A stretch of DNA of 33,376 bases from Candidatus Poribacteria bacterium (GCA_009839745.1 VXPE01000001.1:1-33376); one strand, 5' to 3'. Positions 1-7,216 are shown, counted from the first letter of the stretch. The notes: a model not told the origin generated them from the sequence alone. Numbers and translations are program-made.

Positions 1-122
1 TGGCAGTAACATAACACATATAAAAATATTACCGAATTAAATTATGAAACTTCATTAGTCTGGAGAGGGTTCAAAACATATACGTAACGAAAAATCATTT
101 TTTTTAGATTCAGCAGATCGCC

Positions 123-944
123 CTATGTTCTATTTTTCTCAAGCCACTTGACGGCAAAGTCAACCACAGCACGTTGTGGCATGAGTTGGCAGTTCGCGTT
201 GCCGACCTTGCCGTGTTGAACCACTTTTCCCGCATCAGACCGCAAAAAATCCTCACCGATTCGATCGAAATCCGAAGCATCTATATCGATATTTTCAAAA
301 GTTGTCCATGTCCTCGAACCTGCCTCTGAGATTGGGGCACCCTCTCGGACGAGGCGTTTGGTCGGAAAGTCTGCTCGATATTCTGCGAGATGTATAGACG
401 TGTTGTTTGAATGCCCAACACCGAGGAGCAGAACGGAACCCTGCAATTCGTAAATTCTGGCAAGTGGTGAATTTTCGCCCAAACCGAATCTTAAAGAATG
501 ATTATCTGTGACATAAAGGGCTTGAGGACCGCTCGCACAAAAGGAGCTCTGCGGATGCACACTACGAAGAACGCCTTTTTGCCTTCGGAATGTTTCCACA
601 ATTTTGCCCATCGAACGGGTCGGGGTCAAATCGGGATCGTAGGCGGGCATCGTTTCGCGTATTGTTTGCCACCACGACTCCGGCACGGGCGGGTTCTCCC
701 ATTGACTTGGGTCGCTGAGGTCAGTCGAGTGTGTTGGCATCACAAGTGTGCCAGTTTCCCCCAAGATTTCCTGAAGCGCGATAATAACGGCGACGGGACC
801 GCCACACACCCATCCCATCGCGCTCAAGGACGAATGGACGAGTAAGACCGTCCCCTTTTTGATACCGAGTGCTTTAAAATCCGCTTGCAGCGATTCTATC
901 GTGATAGGGGTCTTCGTCTTGTGAACCACTTGACCTTCAGGCAT
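123..944 (-). CDS. AAC(3)-family aminoglycoside N-acetyltransferase-like protein
   Basis: Product of about 273 residues that looks like the Antibiotic_NAT (aminoglycoside 3-N-acetyltransferase / YokD) family, which moves an acetyl group from acetyl-CoA to an amine. Family-like stretches are LGIKKGTVLLVHSSLSAMGW near the N terminus, LGETGTLVMPTHS, the central RSVHPQSSFCASGP, and LLLGVGHSNNTSIHLAEY. Length fits the family (about 260-280). ATG at 944 is preferred over the TTG at 950 because GAGGTG lies 7 bases before it, while only 2 bases separate it from the TTG. The methyltransferase upstream ends 12 bases away, so the two are probably co-transcribed. Many family members are not resistance enzymes; the substrate here is unknown. 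Family assignment is fairly sure, drug resistance is not implied. No clear terminator is seen in bases 1-122. Confidence 0.85.
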   Translation of the reverse strand: MPEGQVVHKTKTPITIESLQADFKALGIKKGTVLLVHSSLSAMGWVCGGPVAVIIALQEILGETGTLVMPTHSTDLSDPSQWENPPVPESWWQTIRETMPAYDPDLTPTRSMGKIVETFRRQKGVLRSVHPQSSFCASGPQALYVTDNHSLRFGLGENSPLARIYELQGSVLLLGVGHSNNTSIHLAEYRADFPTKRLVREGAPISEAGSRTWTTFENIDIDASDFDRIGEDFLRSDAGKVVQHGKVGNANCQLMPQRAVVDFAVKWLEKNRT

Positions 945-956
945 TATCAATCACCT

Positions 957-1778
957 CTATTTCGTTCCTATTGCAAGGACATGCGCACTCATACCGAGTA
1001 TTGAGGGCTCCGCTTCGACTTTCCGAATTAAATCCAAAACCGCAGCGCGTTGCTCAGGATATGTCCAGTAGCTTTCAACAGACCTGAAAAGCCATGCCGG
1101 TCCTTCCACAGCCAGCGTTGCCTGATGCTGAAAACCGGCTTCGACCACTTCAGAACCGAGGGCTTCCGGACGGTGAAGATGCGCGTCTGTAAAGTACTTA
1201 AGGCTCTCGGTCGGGTTACGATGGTAACCCGTTTCAAGGTCGTTTTGAACGATGTCCATGTGAACAGGAGTCCTGAATCGATCCTCAAAAAAACTGTCGA
1301 GCAGAGACGCGAAGCGTGAGATACCCGCAGCAAGCATAACGCCTCCCTTTCGCAGGACACGATGTGCCTCGCCGAGGGCAAGCAGCCGTTCACTTTTATC
1401 AATCAGATGATAGAGCGGTCCCAATAACAGAACGGCATCCACTGACATTGAGGGGAACCGCAGTGCCCGCGCGTCGCCAAGTGATATGCTGGCAATCGCG
1501 TGTTCTATCTGTTGATTTGAGGCCTCTTTCGCTTGTTCAATATGTAAATCCACAGGATCCACGAGATGGACTTCATAGCCTACCTTTGCTAACCAACAGG
1601 CATAAGGACCCGAACCTCCGCCGATGTCCAAAACGACTGCTGGGGGTTCAGGTAGATAGCGTGTGATGATCTCTTGCGTCCGCGTAAATTCTATCTGTCC
1701 TTTGACAGTGTTTGTGAGTCTTTTCGACTCTTGCGTCTGTCTATAAAACGAGAGAATCTCATCTGAAAGTTGATACAA
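957..1778 (-). CDS. class I SAM-dependent methyltransferase
   Basis: A 273-residue protein with the Rossmann-type SAM-binding motif I VVLDIGGGSGPYACWLA (around residues 49-65), an acidic residue at the end of strand 2 (VHLVDPVD), motif II/III-like GDARALRFPSMSVDAVLLLGPLYHL, and the post-motif HRVLRKGGVML. This is the Methyltransf_11/25-like group acting on a small molecule; the substrate cannot be read from sequence. The start is TTG at 1778: an in-frame TAG lies directly upstream, and the best SD-like string, AGGGGG about 8 bases before it, belongs to a palindromic repeat (1781-1816). Some N-terminal remodelling by that repeat is therefore possible, though the length is normal. It is followed after 12 bases by the AAC(3)-like gene. 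Confidence 0.85.
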   Translation of the reverse strand: MYQLSDEILSFYRQTQESKRLTNTVKGQIEFTRTQEIITRYLPEPPAVVLDIGGGSGPYACWLAKVGYEVHLVDPVDLHIEQAKEASNQQIEHAIASISLGDARALRFPSMSVDAVLLLGPLYHLIDKSERLLALGEAHRVLRKGGVMLAAGISRFASLLDSFFEDRFRTPVHMDIVQNDLETGYHRNPTESLKYFTDAHLHRPEALGSEVVEAGFQHQATLAVEGPAWLFRSVESYWTYPEQRAAVLDLIRKVEAEPSILGMSAHVLAIGTK

Positions 1779-1780
1779 CT

Positions 1781-1816
1781 AAGAAACCCCCTAAATCCCC
1801 CTTATCAGGGGGACTT
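1781..1816. repeat. short palindromic repeat, C5-TTATCA-G5 core
   Basis: CCCCC (1797-1801), TTATCA, GGGGG (1808-1812) form a small hairpin. It is flanked by a second C-run (CCCCCTAAAT) that recurs in reversed orientation in the element at 33215-33376 (CCCCTGATAAGGGG and TTTAGGGGGTT). A variant lies inside the coding region at 22652-22668. The copy here sits between the methyltransferase start and the LamG gene stop and may act as a weak terminator or stabiliser for the LamG transcript. It looks like the core of a dispersed element. Confidence 0.7.
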
Positions 1817-1838
1817 GTAATATATATCCGAAAGCGTA

Positions 1839-2597
1839 TTATCGGATTTGTTTCACCCATGCCCATGTTGTCGTCAGTTTATCTTCCGGGTCAACAGAAA
1901 GCGGTTCGAGATCCAAGGCGTTGGTAACATCAATGTAGTTCGGTTTTCCAAACCCACCGTCGCCATTGTTGCCGTTTTGGGTATTATCGTTGGCGTTGCC
2001 TTCATCGAAAGTGTAGTGGGCGTTTAAGCCCTCTTCATCGCCGTTGAGAACCTTCATCATGAATTCGTTGATTTCTTCTTCAGTTCGAGCGACTTCCCAA
2101 ATACGGATTTCATCAATAGACCCTGTACAGAACCAACTTTTACTATCACCCACGCCGATATACAGTGAGGCATCGGTTGCGGCTAATTCCTTTGCTCCGA
2201 AAGGTGCGGCACCCTTCTCCTCCCCATCAATATATGTCCGCATCTCTTTACCGTCCCAGACTCCAGCGACATGTTGCCATTCGTTCGGCTCCAGTCCAGG
2301 GACATCCAGGATTTTCGTGCCGGGCCAAAGGACAAACCGTAATCCGTTTCCATTTTGGACAATTTCTGGAAAGATGTAATCCCGTTGGCCGCCCCAGTCC
2401 TTTGCAAGGCACTCGCCGACGGGTTTGCTCATGTTCATCCACGCCTCTATCGTTATCTCGGTTTTGGGATTTAAGCTGTCACTATTTGGGACTTCGATAG
2501 CCGTCGCGCCATCTAACTCCAGTGCCAGATTTTTCGCCCAAAGTGTACCAGATATCACCATGCCGATAATAAGGGTTATAAAGAACAAAACTTTCAT
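1839..2597 (-). CDS. secreted LamG/concanavalin A-like domain protein with conserved C-terminal tail
   Basis: A 252-residue exported protein. Residues 1-21 form a Sec signal peptide (basic N terminus, hydrophobic core FFITLIIGMVISG, likely cut after LWA). Residues about 25-200 match the LamG / Laminin_G_3 fold: LALELDGATAIEVPNSDSL, ITIEAWMNM, NEWQHVAGVWDGKEMRTYIDGE and SIDEIRIWEVARTEEEI. This domain typically binds carbohydrate or other extracellular ligands. The last 17 residues (DPEDKLTTTWAWVKQIR) resemble the ends of two other secreted proteins in the window and may be a sorting tail. The ATG at 2597 has a strong AGGAGGA site 5 bases upstream. The gene is isolated: about 90 bases separate it from the zinc-ribbon gene, and a palindromic repeat lies downstream. 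Ligand unknown. Confidence 0.85.
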   Translation of the reverse strand: MKVLFFITLIIGMVISGTLWAKNLALELDGATAIEVPNSDSLNPKTEITIEAWMNMSKPVGECLAKDWGGQRDYIFPEIVQNGNGLRFVLWPGTKILDVPGLEPNEWQHVAGVWDGKEMRTYIDGEEKGAAPFGAKELAATDASLYIGVGDSKSWFCTGSIDEIRIWEVARTEEEINEFMMKVLNGDEEGLNAHYTFDEGNANDNTQNGNNGDGGFGKPNYIDVTNALDLEPLSVDPEDKLTTTWAWVKQIR

Positions 2598-2691
2598 GGT
2601 TTTCCTCCTGAGTCACCAATTTCGATTGTTGATTAGAGATCGTTCATTCCCGCTTTCCATTGCGGCGTGATGGCTGAACCTTGCATAGCAT

Positions 2692-3594
2692 TTACCTTTG
2701 TGAGGCCAGATCGTCAAGCATCTGGCGGATCTTATGTTCACCACTATCAATGAACAGAGGTGCTAACGGACCTCTCCCGTGCAGCGTCTGAAGTAGGATA
2801 TCAATCTGTATCATGCGCTGTTGCGGTGTGCGGCACGTGAGCCACTTTTTAACGAATTCGCGTGCGGGTCCCGGATTGCCGGTTCGGAGTGAACGGGTGC
2901 TTTTACGCCACGCCTGCCATCTAAAGGTATATTGACAGTTCGGACATTCGAGTTTCTCATCCTTCTTTTTTAAACTCTTCCGGTAATCCCGCCATCGACG
3001 TTTGTAACTGCAAACTGTACATTCAATATTCCCATGCTGATGGACTGCGATGCCTTGACACTTCGGGCATTTCAACTCAGATTCGGATCGCCGTTTTTGG
3101 GTAGTTTGATCCATCGGAGGTGGATCCGGTCTGCGGACAAGACCAAAACAGTGCGGACACGGTAAGAGGACACGGGTTCTCACGGATTGCTTATACGCTT
3201 CTTGGGACCAGGTCTTCCCGCACGTACACCGCAATACGTCGGTTTTCAGGAGTGCGGCGTGGCACGTAAAGCATCTCGGTGTATTACGGAGTGCTTGACG
3301 GCAGTCGCGCCAGAGCAATCGCTTGTCACAGTGTGGACAGCGAAACCAGTGTTCGTGCGTGCCACCTTCACCCTTACTAAAGAGCGGGTCAATGCGGCGC
3401 GTTACCTTTGTGCGACACTTCGGACACGGCACACGTCCACCTCGGTAAACGTCGGCAACTGTAGCGATGTCCGTACACCGGGCATAGAGTTCCCATCCGA
3501 CATCCTGTAGCAATGTATCATCGTAGATACCGAGCCGAGCATATCGGTAGAGTCGCCGGATTTTGATGGGTTTTACACGGGGTGCCCAATCCAT
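2692..3594 (-). CDS. multi-zinc-ribbon protein of unknown function
   Basis: A 300-residue basic protein with no signal peptide or membrane segment. It has eight cysteine pairs: C57/C60, C86/C89, C108/C111, C123/C125, C146/C149, C176/C179, C192/C195 and C217/C220. These suit several rubredoxin-type zinc knuckles. Four ribbons are followed by a similar basic aromatic stretch (WRDCRQAL at 95, WSQEAYKQSVR at 129, WRDYRKSL at 201, WQAWRKSTR at 226), so the protein looks like an internally repeated module. The N terminus (residues 1-50) and a Cys-poor C-terminal helix region (240-300) are unlike anything I recognise. Such ribbons often bind nucleic acid or partner proteins; that is inference. It lies 51 bases downstream of hicA and could share its transcript. 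No strong SD precedes the ATG at 3594. Confidence 0.75.
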   Translation of the reverse strand: MDWAPRVKPIKIRRLYRYARLGIYDDTLLQDVGWELYARCTDIATVADVYRGGRVPCPKCRTKVTRRIDPLFSKGEGGTHEHWFRCPHCDKRLLWRDCRQALRNTPRCFTCHAALLKTDVLRCTCGKTWSQEAYKQSVRTRVLLPCPHCFGLVRRPDPPPMDQTTQKRRSESELKCPKCQGIAVHQHGNIECTVCSYKRRWRDYRKSLKKKDEKLECPNCQYTFRWQAWRKSTRSLRTGNPGPAREFVKKWLTCRTPQQRMIQIDILLQTLHGRGPLAPLFIDSGEHKIRQMLDDLASQR

Positions 3595-3645
3595 AGTAGT
3601 TTCTTCGTTCCTTTTCTAAGATATTCCTCCGCAATGAATGCAACG

Positions 3646-3876
3646 CTATTTAGATGAATGCAACTCCATAAATTCGTTGACCCCAAGTTGTGCCTGTCTG
3701 ATAATGCTGCGCAAGGTGCCTCTATCCAGTTCCTTGTGATTAGGCACAACAACTTGTGCGAACGGGTTGTCACGACGCAAAATCAGGTGACTGCCATGCT
3801 GTCGCCTTACGTAAAAACCGACTTTAGCAAGCGTCTTCATACATTCTCGTCCTGAAATTCTCGGTAAACCACTCAT
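3646..3876 (-). CDS. hicA: HicA-type toxin (mRNA interferase)
   Basis: A 76-residue protein of the HicA/YcfA family, a small dsRBD-like RNase that cleaves mRNA and is held inactive by HicB. Family hallmarks are present: LPRISGRECMKTLAKVGF at the N terminus, the catalytic histidine in QHGSHLILRR, VVVPNHKELDRGTLRSIIRQAQ, and a C-terminal helix. Its ATG overlaps the hicB stop by 4 bases (ATGA), which implies translational coupling. Antitoxin first, toxin second is a common order for this family outside E. coli hicAB. The module is probably active because no key residue is missing. Confidence 0.9.
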   Translation of the reverse strand: MSGLPRISGRECMKTLAKVGFYVRRQHGSHLILRRDNPFAQVVVPNHKELDRGTLRSIIRQAQLGVNEFMELHSSK

Positions 3877-4079
3877 ACAGCTAACAATAATGCCTCAAAA
3901 TGTTCTTCAGGGACTGGTAATCCGTCCTCTTTAAGTACAACAATATAACCCTCAATTGCCTCTCTAATGCTGCTAACCACCTGTTGTTTGGTTTCAGCTT
4001 GACTGATGCAACCGGGTAAACTGGGACATTCGGCGATCCAATAACCATCTTCGCCCGGATAAATAACTACTTGTCTCAT
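3873..4079 (-). CDS. hicB: HicB-type antitoxin
   Basis: A 68-residue HicB-like protein with the partial RNase H fold signature: VIYPGEDGYWIAECPSLPGCISQAETKQQVVSSIREAIEGYI. It neutralises HicA by direct binding. No separate C-terminal helix-turn-helix or ribbon-helix-helix domain is present, so if the operon autoregulates, the DNA-binding part must come from elsewhere. GGAGA lies 6 bases before the ATG at 4079. The antitoxin is translated first and overlaps hicA by 4 bases. The upstream 73 bases contain no repeat I would call an operator. Confidence 0.9.
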   Translation of the reverse strand: MRQVVIYPGEDGYWIAECPSLPGCISQAETKQQVVSSIREAIEGYIVVLKEDGLPVPEEHFEALLLAV

Positions 4080-4152
4080 CGTTTATCTCCAATACAACGA
4101 CCTTGCTTAAGAATCAAGGTTCCGAAAAAACTAAATCTCTCTGTGCTATAAG

Positions 4153-5172
4153 TTACACTGGAATTTGAACAACCTCTCCGGTTTCAATACTATCGCTAAT
4201 TGCCTCCAAAACACGCATGTTCTGATAGGAATCTTCGAGGCTTGCATGGGGTTGTGTCCCCGCCTGCAGCGATTCTGCCCAATGCTGCATCTCTTCGAGA
4301 TAACCCGGTCTACCGATGCTATGGAATGCGGTGTTGAGGTCCCATTCCTCGGTCGGTGTGTCGGCATAGCCACCCCCCGCGTTGAGCCATGTCGGCATAC
4401 GATAACGGCGCAGTCTGCGTGTCTCCAACACTTGGATTGCCTGATTGCCGGAGCCTTTGACGAAAACCATGGCTTCTAAAACCGGACCAGTGCCGAGCGT
4501 CATTGTGCCGATGCCGCCGTTCGCGTAACGAAGGTTCACGGACATTGAAACCGTACTCGATGCGGCATCAACTGTGCCTGTGGCGTAGACTTCGCTAACC
4601 TGTCCCATAAAGAAACGCATGCAGTCGGTCGGATGAATCACCTGATCGAGCATAAAGGGCCAGGCAAACGGGGATCCGGCTTCCTGAAGACGCGGGCCCG
4701 GGGCGAGGTATCGGGTATGGTATTGACAGGCTTCACCGAACGCATCTTCGTCCATCAACTGCTTGGCAATCTGGTGTGCAGGCGCATGTCGCCACATCGT
4801 GCCGACCATCCCAGTTTTACCGCTCTCAACCGACGCATCGACGAGCGTCTTCGCGCCTGCAGCCGTCGTCGCGGGCGGCTTTTCCGTGTAGATATGATAA
4901 CCGCGTTGAAGACACTCAATACCGATGTCACGGTGCAGTTTGTCCTCCGGTCTACCGACGACAGCCACTGCGTAGAGGTCTTCATTTTTGAACATCTCAT
5001 TGTAATCGGTATAATGACGGAGTGCCCCGAACCTTCGGGCGTTCGATGCTGCTTTCTCTTCGACGAGATCACAGGTAGCGACAAATTCAAATTCTGGCAC
5101 CATCGGTATGCACTGTTGCAATTGCGATGACATGCCACCACAGCCAATAAAAGCAATTCGGATTTTATCCAT
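4153..5172 (-). CDS. Gfo/Idh/MocA family NAD(P)-dependent oxidoreductase
   Basis: A 339-residue protein with an N-terminal Rossmann domain (IRIAFIGCGGMSSQ, residues 4-17; strand-2 acidic residue in ATCDLVEE), the family signature YTEKPPATTAAGAKTLVDA, and a C-terminal GFO_IDH_MocA_C-type beta domain ending in YLEEMQHWAESLQAG...SLEDSYQNMRVLEAI. The active-site region reads MLDQVIHPTDCMRFF, where family members usually have D-x3-H-x2-D, so the catalytic Asp/His pair is present. Likely substrates are sugars, inositols or sugar acids; not decidable here. AAGGA stands 10 bases before the ATG within a leader string (AAGGAAAATTAAAAA) that recurs before the gene at 29112. It is 25 bases behind the HAD gene, probably one operon. 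Confidence 0.9.
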   Translation of the reverse strand: MDKIRIAFIGCGGMSSQLQQCIPMVPEFEFVATCDLVEEKAASNARRFGALRHYTDYNEMFKNEDLYAVAVVGRPEDKLHRDIGIECLQRGYHIYTEKPPATTAAGAKTLVDASVESGKTGMVGTMWRHAPAHQIAKQLMDEDAFGEACQYHTRYLAPGPRLQEAGSPFAWPFMLDQVIHPTDCMRFFMGQVSEVYATGTVDAASSTVSMSVNLRYANGGIGTMTLGTGPVLEAMVFVKGSGNQAIQVLETRRLRRYRMPTWLNAGGGYADTPTEEWDLNTAFHSIGRPGYLEEMQHWAESLQAGTQPHASLEDSYQNMRVLEAISDSIETGEVVQIPV

Positions 5173-5197
5173 TTTTTAATTTTCCTTGCGGTACAAA

Positions 5198-5917
5198 CTA
5201 TGCTATTCCTAATAGATCCGCCAACTCGTTAAAATCATTGGCGACGAGGTCAGATGGATGCGCATTTACGCCTTGCGTTCTGCCGGGTCCGTATTCCAAC
5301 GGGCGCGGCACCAACGCTGTTTGAAAACCGACGGTTTGCGAGGCGCGGAGGTCGCCAGGGTGTGCGGCGACCATCATAACTTCATGCGGAGACAAACCGA
5401 GCAGCGCAGCAGCAGTTTCGTAAACTTCAGGATCAGGCTTGTAATGCCCCGTTAACTCGGCAGACAGGATACAATCCCAGGGTAGCCCCACAAATTTTGC
5501 CATATTGGTGAGCAAGGCAACGTTGCCGTTAGAGAGCGTAGCGATGATATACCGCGTGCGGAGTCGTTGCAAGCCACTGACTGCATCGGGCCACGGTTTG
5601 AGTCGATGCCAGATCCGATTCAGGTGGTCTTTATCGGCTTCGCTCAAGCCCTCGATTTTAAATTCGTCAAGGAGGCTATCCAAAATGAGTCGATGCAGGG
5701 CATCAATGTTTTGCCACGGTAATTTGCCTTGTCGAACCCTGTTCATCGCGGGCCCGTAACCGGCGCGCCATTTCAAGGCGAATTGTGCCCAATCGAGGTC
5801 AATGCCGTGAGTGTCCCCGAATTCTTTGCCTTCGGCGACAATTGAACTGTACCAGTCCACAACCGTGCCGAAGACATCAAAGGTGAGTGCCTTCACGTGG
5901 GAACGTGCGTTTTCCAT
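5198..5917 (-). CDS. haloacid dehalogenase type II-like HAD hydrolase
   Basis: A 239-residue HAD-superfamily protein. Motif I is LTFDVFGTVVDW (nucleophile D14, T18), motif II TLSNGN (S129), motif III lysine in GHYKPDPEVYETA (K160), and motif IV region VAAHPGDLRAS (D189). The DxFGT and GHYKPxPxxY patterns place it with L-2-haloacid dehalogenases (type II). The Ser and Asn positions used by dehalogenases in the motif IV loop (SSNxxD) read AAHxxD here, a variant common in uncharacterised relatives. True dehalogenation is therefore unproven; a phosphatase is an alternative. The start ATG at 5917 follows AAGGA at about 10 bases. A plausible promoter lies at 5991-6019. It is first gene of a likely two-gene operon with the Gfo/Idh/MocA enzyme. 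Confidence 0.85.
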   Translation of the reverse strand: MENARSHVKALTFDVFGTVVDWYSSIVAEGKEFGDTHGIDLDWAQFALKWRAGYGPAMNRVRQGKLPWQNIDALHRLILDSLLDEFKIEGLSEADKDHLNRIWHRLKPWPDAVSGLQRLRTRYIIATLSNGNVALLTNMAKFVGLPWDCILSAELTGHYKPDPEVYETAAALLGLSPHEVMMVAAHPGDLRASQTVGFQTALVPRPLEYGPGRTQGVNAHPSDLVANDFNELADLLGIA

Positions 5918-5990
5918 GGTATTACGTTCCTTTCTGTTCTCTGAGACTTGCTAAGAGGGGAGAGGCTATTTCTGTGCTGTCTAAAGTCAC

Positions 5991-6019
5991 ATCATATATC
6001 AATCCGTTGCAATTGTCCA
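5991..6019 (-). promoter_or_regulatory. putative sigma-70-type promoter for the HAD/Gfo operon
   Basis: On the minus strand TGGACA (6014-6019) and TATGAT (5991-5996) are separated by exactly 17 bases. Transcription would start near 5984, about 65 bases before the ATG at 5917. This is a pattern match only. Confidence 0.5.
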
Positions 6020-6125
6020 TTGAATTATCAAAACCTTCGAGACTAAAACCTCGCCCTTTAGGGCTTACTGTTACCCATAAGTATAGGGGGTATGGAGCGT
6101 CTATCTTTTCCGTAAGTCTTCCTGT

Positions 6126-6165
6126 AAAAAAAAGCACTCTGGCATGAAGTCGGACGCCAGAGTGC
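6126..6165 (-). terminator. intrinsic terminator of the ECF sigma factor gene
   Basis: A perfect 10-bp inverted repeat, GCACTCTGGC (6134-6143) and GCCAGAGTGC (6156-6165), has a 12-base loop and, on the minus strand, is followed at once by eight Ts (6126-6133). It lies 37 bases after the sigma-factor stop codon. This is the clearest rho-independent terminator in the window. Confidence 0.92.
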
Positions 6166-6201
6166 CAAGGGAGTTTATATGTTGAAGCCTAAGAACCTCT
6201 A

Positions 6202-6792
6202 TTAGAAGCTGGTCCTGTAAGGTGCCAAAAATTTCCGGAGTTGTCGAATCGCAGCGTTTTTGCGTGAGGCAACAGTGCCAATCGGACATTGAACGATCTC
6301 GGCAACTTCTTGGTAAGACAATCCTTGAACTTCTGTCAGCTGAAACACTAATTGATGTTCTTGCGACAGTTTGTTGATTGCAGCTTGGATTGCCTCGTAA
6401 GTCTCCTTGGCGATAAGTAACGCCTCTGGAGAATAGTTGGAGTCTGCGATAGCAACCGCAATGGGGTGAGAGTTTTCATCTTCATCGCTATAAGGGGCAT
6501 CTAAAGATTCAATCTGCGGTGTTCTCTGATCCTTCGCTAACTCTTTCAAACATACGTTCTTGGCGATGTGATAAAGGAACGTTCTAAATTTCGCGATCGG
6601 GCGATACGTTGGCACACAGCGCCACACCCGTAGGAACGTTTCTTGACAGAGGTCTTCCGCAAGTGTCCGGTTTTTGACAAATCGATAGATAAAATTTAAA
6701 GTGTTTGTATAGTGACGCTCGGTTAAAATTCGGAATGCATCTCTGTTTCCGTCCTTCACAGAGAGCATCAACTGTTCGTCAGTGTGTAACAT
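6202..6792 (-). CDS. ECF-type RNA polymerase sigma factor
   Basis: A protein of about 196 residues with sigma-70 region 2 (DAFRILTERHYTNTLNFIYRFVKN, then AEDLCQETFLRVWR, the core-binding and -10 recognition helices) and region 4 (LSQEHQLVFQLTEVQGLSYQEVAEIVQCPIGTVASRKNAAIRQLR, the -35 helix-turn-helix). Regions 1 and 3 are absent, as expected of ECF factors. ATG at 6792 is chosen because GAGGAG sits 6 bases upstream; a TTG at 6822 would extend it by ten residues and overlaps the stop of a small ORF. No anti-sigma gene follows: transcription ends at the terminator at 6126-6165. Regulation might therefore come from the upstream small ORF or from an unlinked factor. Confidence 0.93.
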   Translation of the reverse strand: MLHTDEQLMLSVKDGNRDAFRILTERHYTNTLNFIYRFVKNRTLAEDLCQETFLRVWRCVPTYRPIAKFRTFLYHIAKNVCLKELAKDQRTPQIESLDAPYSDEDENSHPIAVAIADSNYSPEALLIAKETYEAIQAAINKLSQEHQLVFQLTEVQGLSYQEVAEIVQCPIGTVASRKNAAIRQLRKFLAPYRTSF

Positions 6793-6818
6793 GCTTGTCT
6801 CCTCAAAAGAGGAGTTTC

Positions 6819-7043
6819 TCAAGCGAAGGCGCGCACCCCTCCTTCCGTTCCGTAACGGAGGATGCCTGCTTGTTCACTCCTCGGTCTATGCCTTCTCCAT
6901 AATCGGGTCTTCGTCCAACAACGGCATGCAGTGGCAATTTTAAATGCCCGTGTCTTCAGGGAGATCCAATCCCCCAAAGAATTGTCACGTTCATCTCCAG
7001 CGTGAGGCATTGCCTCCGTTAAACACAAAACGTACTGACGCAT
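6819..7043 (-). CDS. small hypothetical ORF upstream of the ECF sigma factor
   Basis: A 74-residue ORF rich in Arg and Trp, without a recognised domain, signal peptide or membrane segment. In its favour: AGGAG lies 8 bases before the ATG at 7043, and its stop sits just ahead of the sigma-factor start (TGA overlapping a TTG at 6822), which would allow coupling. Against it: the composition looks random in the second half, with clustered RRHRPR. It is either a short regulator or leader peptide of the sigma gene, or a chance ORF in its leader. The AT-rich stretch 7044-7216 upstream carries a small inverted repeat (GGGTA/TACCC, 7079-7095) and presumably the promoter, which I could not place. Confidence 0.35.
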   Translation of the reverse strand: MRQYVLCLTEAMPHAGDERDNSLGDWISLKTRAFKIATACRCWTKTRLWRRHRPRSEQAGILRYGTEGGVRAFA

Positions 7044-7216
7044 TTTGAAAACTCCTTTCTAAGTTTATTCGTCAGATAGGGTAGTGTTTATACCCATTTT
7101 TCGACCATTAAAAAGATTATTTAAACTTTAACCCTTATGTTTTGAAATAATTCATTTAAAATTAAAAAAATATTCACGCCTTTAAATTTAATCCCTAAAG
7201 CCTGTGAGAATATCCG

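Noticed and set aside
123-944. Clinical aminoglycoside resistance gene
   Set aside because: The family match is good, but many chromosomal members have other substrates, and there is no integron or mobile context.
6030-6090. Possible IS200/IS605-type right-end remnant with GCCCTTTAGGGC
   Set aside because: A small hairpin (6053-6064) and CGAG/CTCG pairs resemble such ends, but there is no tnpA or tnpB, no second end and no target sequence to test. The 71-codon frame over it looks non-coding.
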